A stretch of 14,970 nucleotides of DNA from Bacteroidales bacterium. GTDB lineage: Bacteria > Bacteroidota > Bacteroidia > Bacteroidales > UBA10428. Shown one piece after another: positions 14,516 through 14,970 of the stretch. Location: assembly GCA_016926235.1 (NCBI GenBank), contig JAFGOZ010000661.1, positions 1-14,970 on the forward strand, read 5' to 3'. The notes under the pieces were generated by a model. It did no database searches. It saw only the letters and a program-made list of their open reading frames with translations, and had not been told where the DNA came from. The translations under genes and the position numbers were made by a program. Within the stretch, counting starts at the first letter, position 1, and each line of letters starts with the position of its first letter.

Positions 14516-14970
14516 ATGTTAAAATACCTTTTTGGGGAAACGAAACATTATTATACCGGAGAAAAAAAATCAAAATGGCAGATATTTAAAGACCTTGTAA
14601 TATGGCAAATCAGGGAAGGGGAGTTTAATACTATGTATTATGCAATGGGGCTTGATTTGGCAAGATCAAAGCAAAGTGAATATCTTGGAAGGGGTAGCTT
14701 TTTACGAATTAAACAAGCCGCAGAAAATTATTTGATTGAAAAAGGTGGATTTAAAAATATTAATTATTCCGTTATTACAAAAGACAAGTTTTATGCAAAT
14801 TCCATTCTTGCAGCAAACGGAATAACCTGTATTCATAGCTATGCCCTTATAAAAGGCTCATTGATATTGTTCCCGGAAGGCAGAACTGAAAATGTAGAAT
14901 CACTTCTAAGTATTAAAGAGTCATTCTTTATAAAAAATATTGTTCTCGAAGCTGGTGATGGCGTTTATAA
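14516..14970 (+). CDS. N-terminal part of a sugar-transfer-associated ATP-grasp protein
   Basis: The reading frame is open from this ATG to the right edge, so the gene continues beyond the window; 151 codons are visible. GGAG at 14507-14510, five bases before the ATG, is one of the few clear Shine-Dalgarno sites here and supports the start. The translation begins MLKYLFGETKHYYTGEKKSKWQ and continues with YYAMGLDLARSKQSEYLGR, then INYSVITKDKFYANSILAANGI and FIKNIVLEAGDGV. This is the layout I know from the ATPgrasp_ST family (PF14397), whose members sit in polysaccharide loci and carry an ATP-grasp ligase domain. The IKN...GDGV segment is the start of the ATP-binding loop. The reaction is not established; amide-bond formation to a sugar acid, amino sugar or amino acid is the expectation from the fold. 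Confidence 0.75.
   Translation, partial: MLKYLFGETKHYYTGEKKSKWQIFKDLVIWQIREGEFNTMYYAMGLDLARSKQSEYLGRGSFLRIKQAAENYLIEKGGFKNINYSVITKDKFYANSILAANGITCIHSYALIKGSLILFPEGRTENVESLLSIKESFFIKNIVLEAGDGVY

Noticed and set aside
14419..14589. 56-codon frame starting with TTG
   Set aside because: It has no complete domain and overlaps the well-supported ATP-grasp start; kept only as a possible remnant in the findings.

Overview
The window is an AT-rich, densely packed, entirely plus-strand surface-polysaccharide biosynthesis locus, most likely from a member of the Bacteroidota. The reasons are the A-rich leaders with mostly no Shine-Dalgarno sequence, the style of the proteins (DPM1-like GT2 C-terminus, sugar-transfer ATP-grasp protein, FemAB-like protein) and the short intergenic repeats. 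The phylum is an inference. No gap between genes exceeds 300 bases. The longest is 11124-11380. I see no rRNA, tRNA, CRISPR array or insertion sequence.

Region 1 (1-4593) looks like a lipid-linked sugar module. It holds the C-terminus of a GT2 polyprenyl-phosphate sugar synthase cut by the left edge, a left-handed beta-helix acyltransferase, a UPF0104/flippase-like membrane protein, and two related multi-spanning GT-C (PMT/ArnT-like) proteins, each with an Asp-Asp motif in the first extracytoplasmic loop. Together they resemble the scheme of making a sugar-P-lipid, flipping it, and transferring the sugar outside the membrane.

Region 2 (4605-11123) is a sugar-nucleotide module. Glucose-1-phosphate cytidylyltransferase (RfbF) and CDP-glucose 4,6-dehydratase (RfbG) make CDP-4-keto-6-deoxyglucose. 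An RmlC-type epimerase with an intact His/Tyr/Asp set follows, then a DegT-family PLP aminotransferase that keeps its lysine, so it is not the RfbH/ColD 3-dehydratase type. After these come a FemAB/GNAT-like protein, a formyltransferase with Asn-His-Asp catalytic residues and a SAM methyltransferase, all overlapping or nearly so. The simplest reading is a CDP-linked 4-amino-4,6-dideoxyhexose that is N-formylated and perhaps otherwise acylated or methylated. Known N-formyl sugars are made on dTDP, GDP or UDP carriers, so a CDP route would be new.

Region 3 (11381-14970) is the export and polymerisation part: a Wzy/O-antigen-ligase family protein, a Wzx flippase, and the N-terminus of a sugar-transfer-associated ATP-grasp protein cut by the right edge. 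No priming transferase or complete cytoplasmic glycosyltransferase is present, so the locus must continue outside the window.

At small scale, related short repeats lie after rfbF and after the epimerase gene. A piece of the same repeat lies inside the rfbG reading frame in inverse orientation, as a (CAAT)5 tract, followed directly by a strikingly GC-rich patch of 12 consecutive codons ending in C. These suggest local sequence mosaicism and possibly phase variation.
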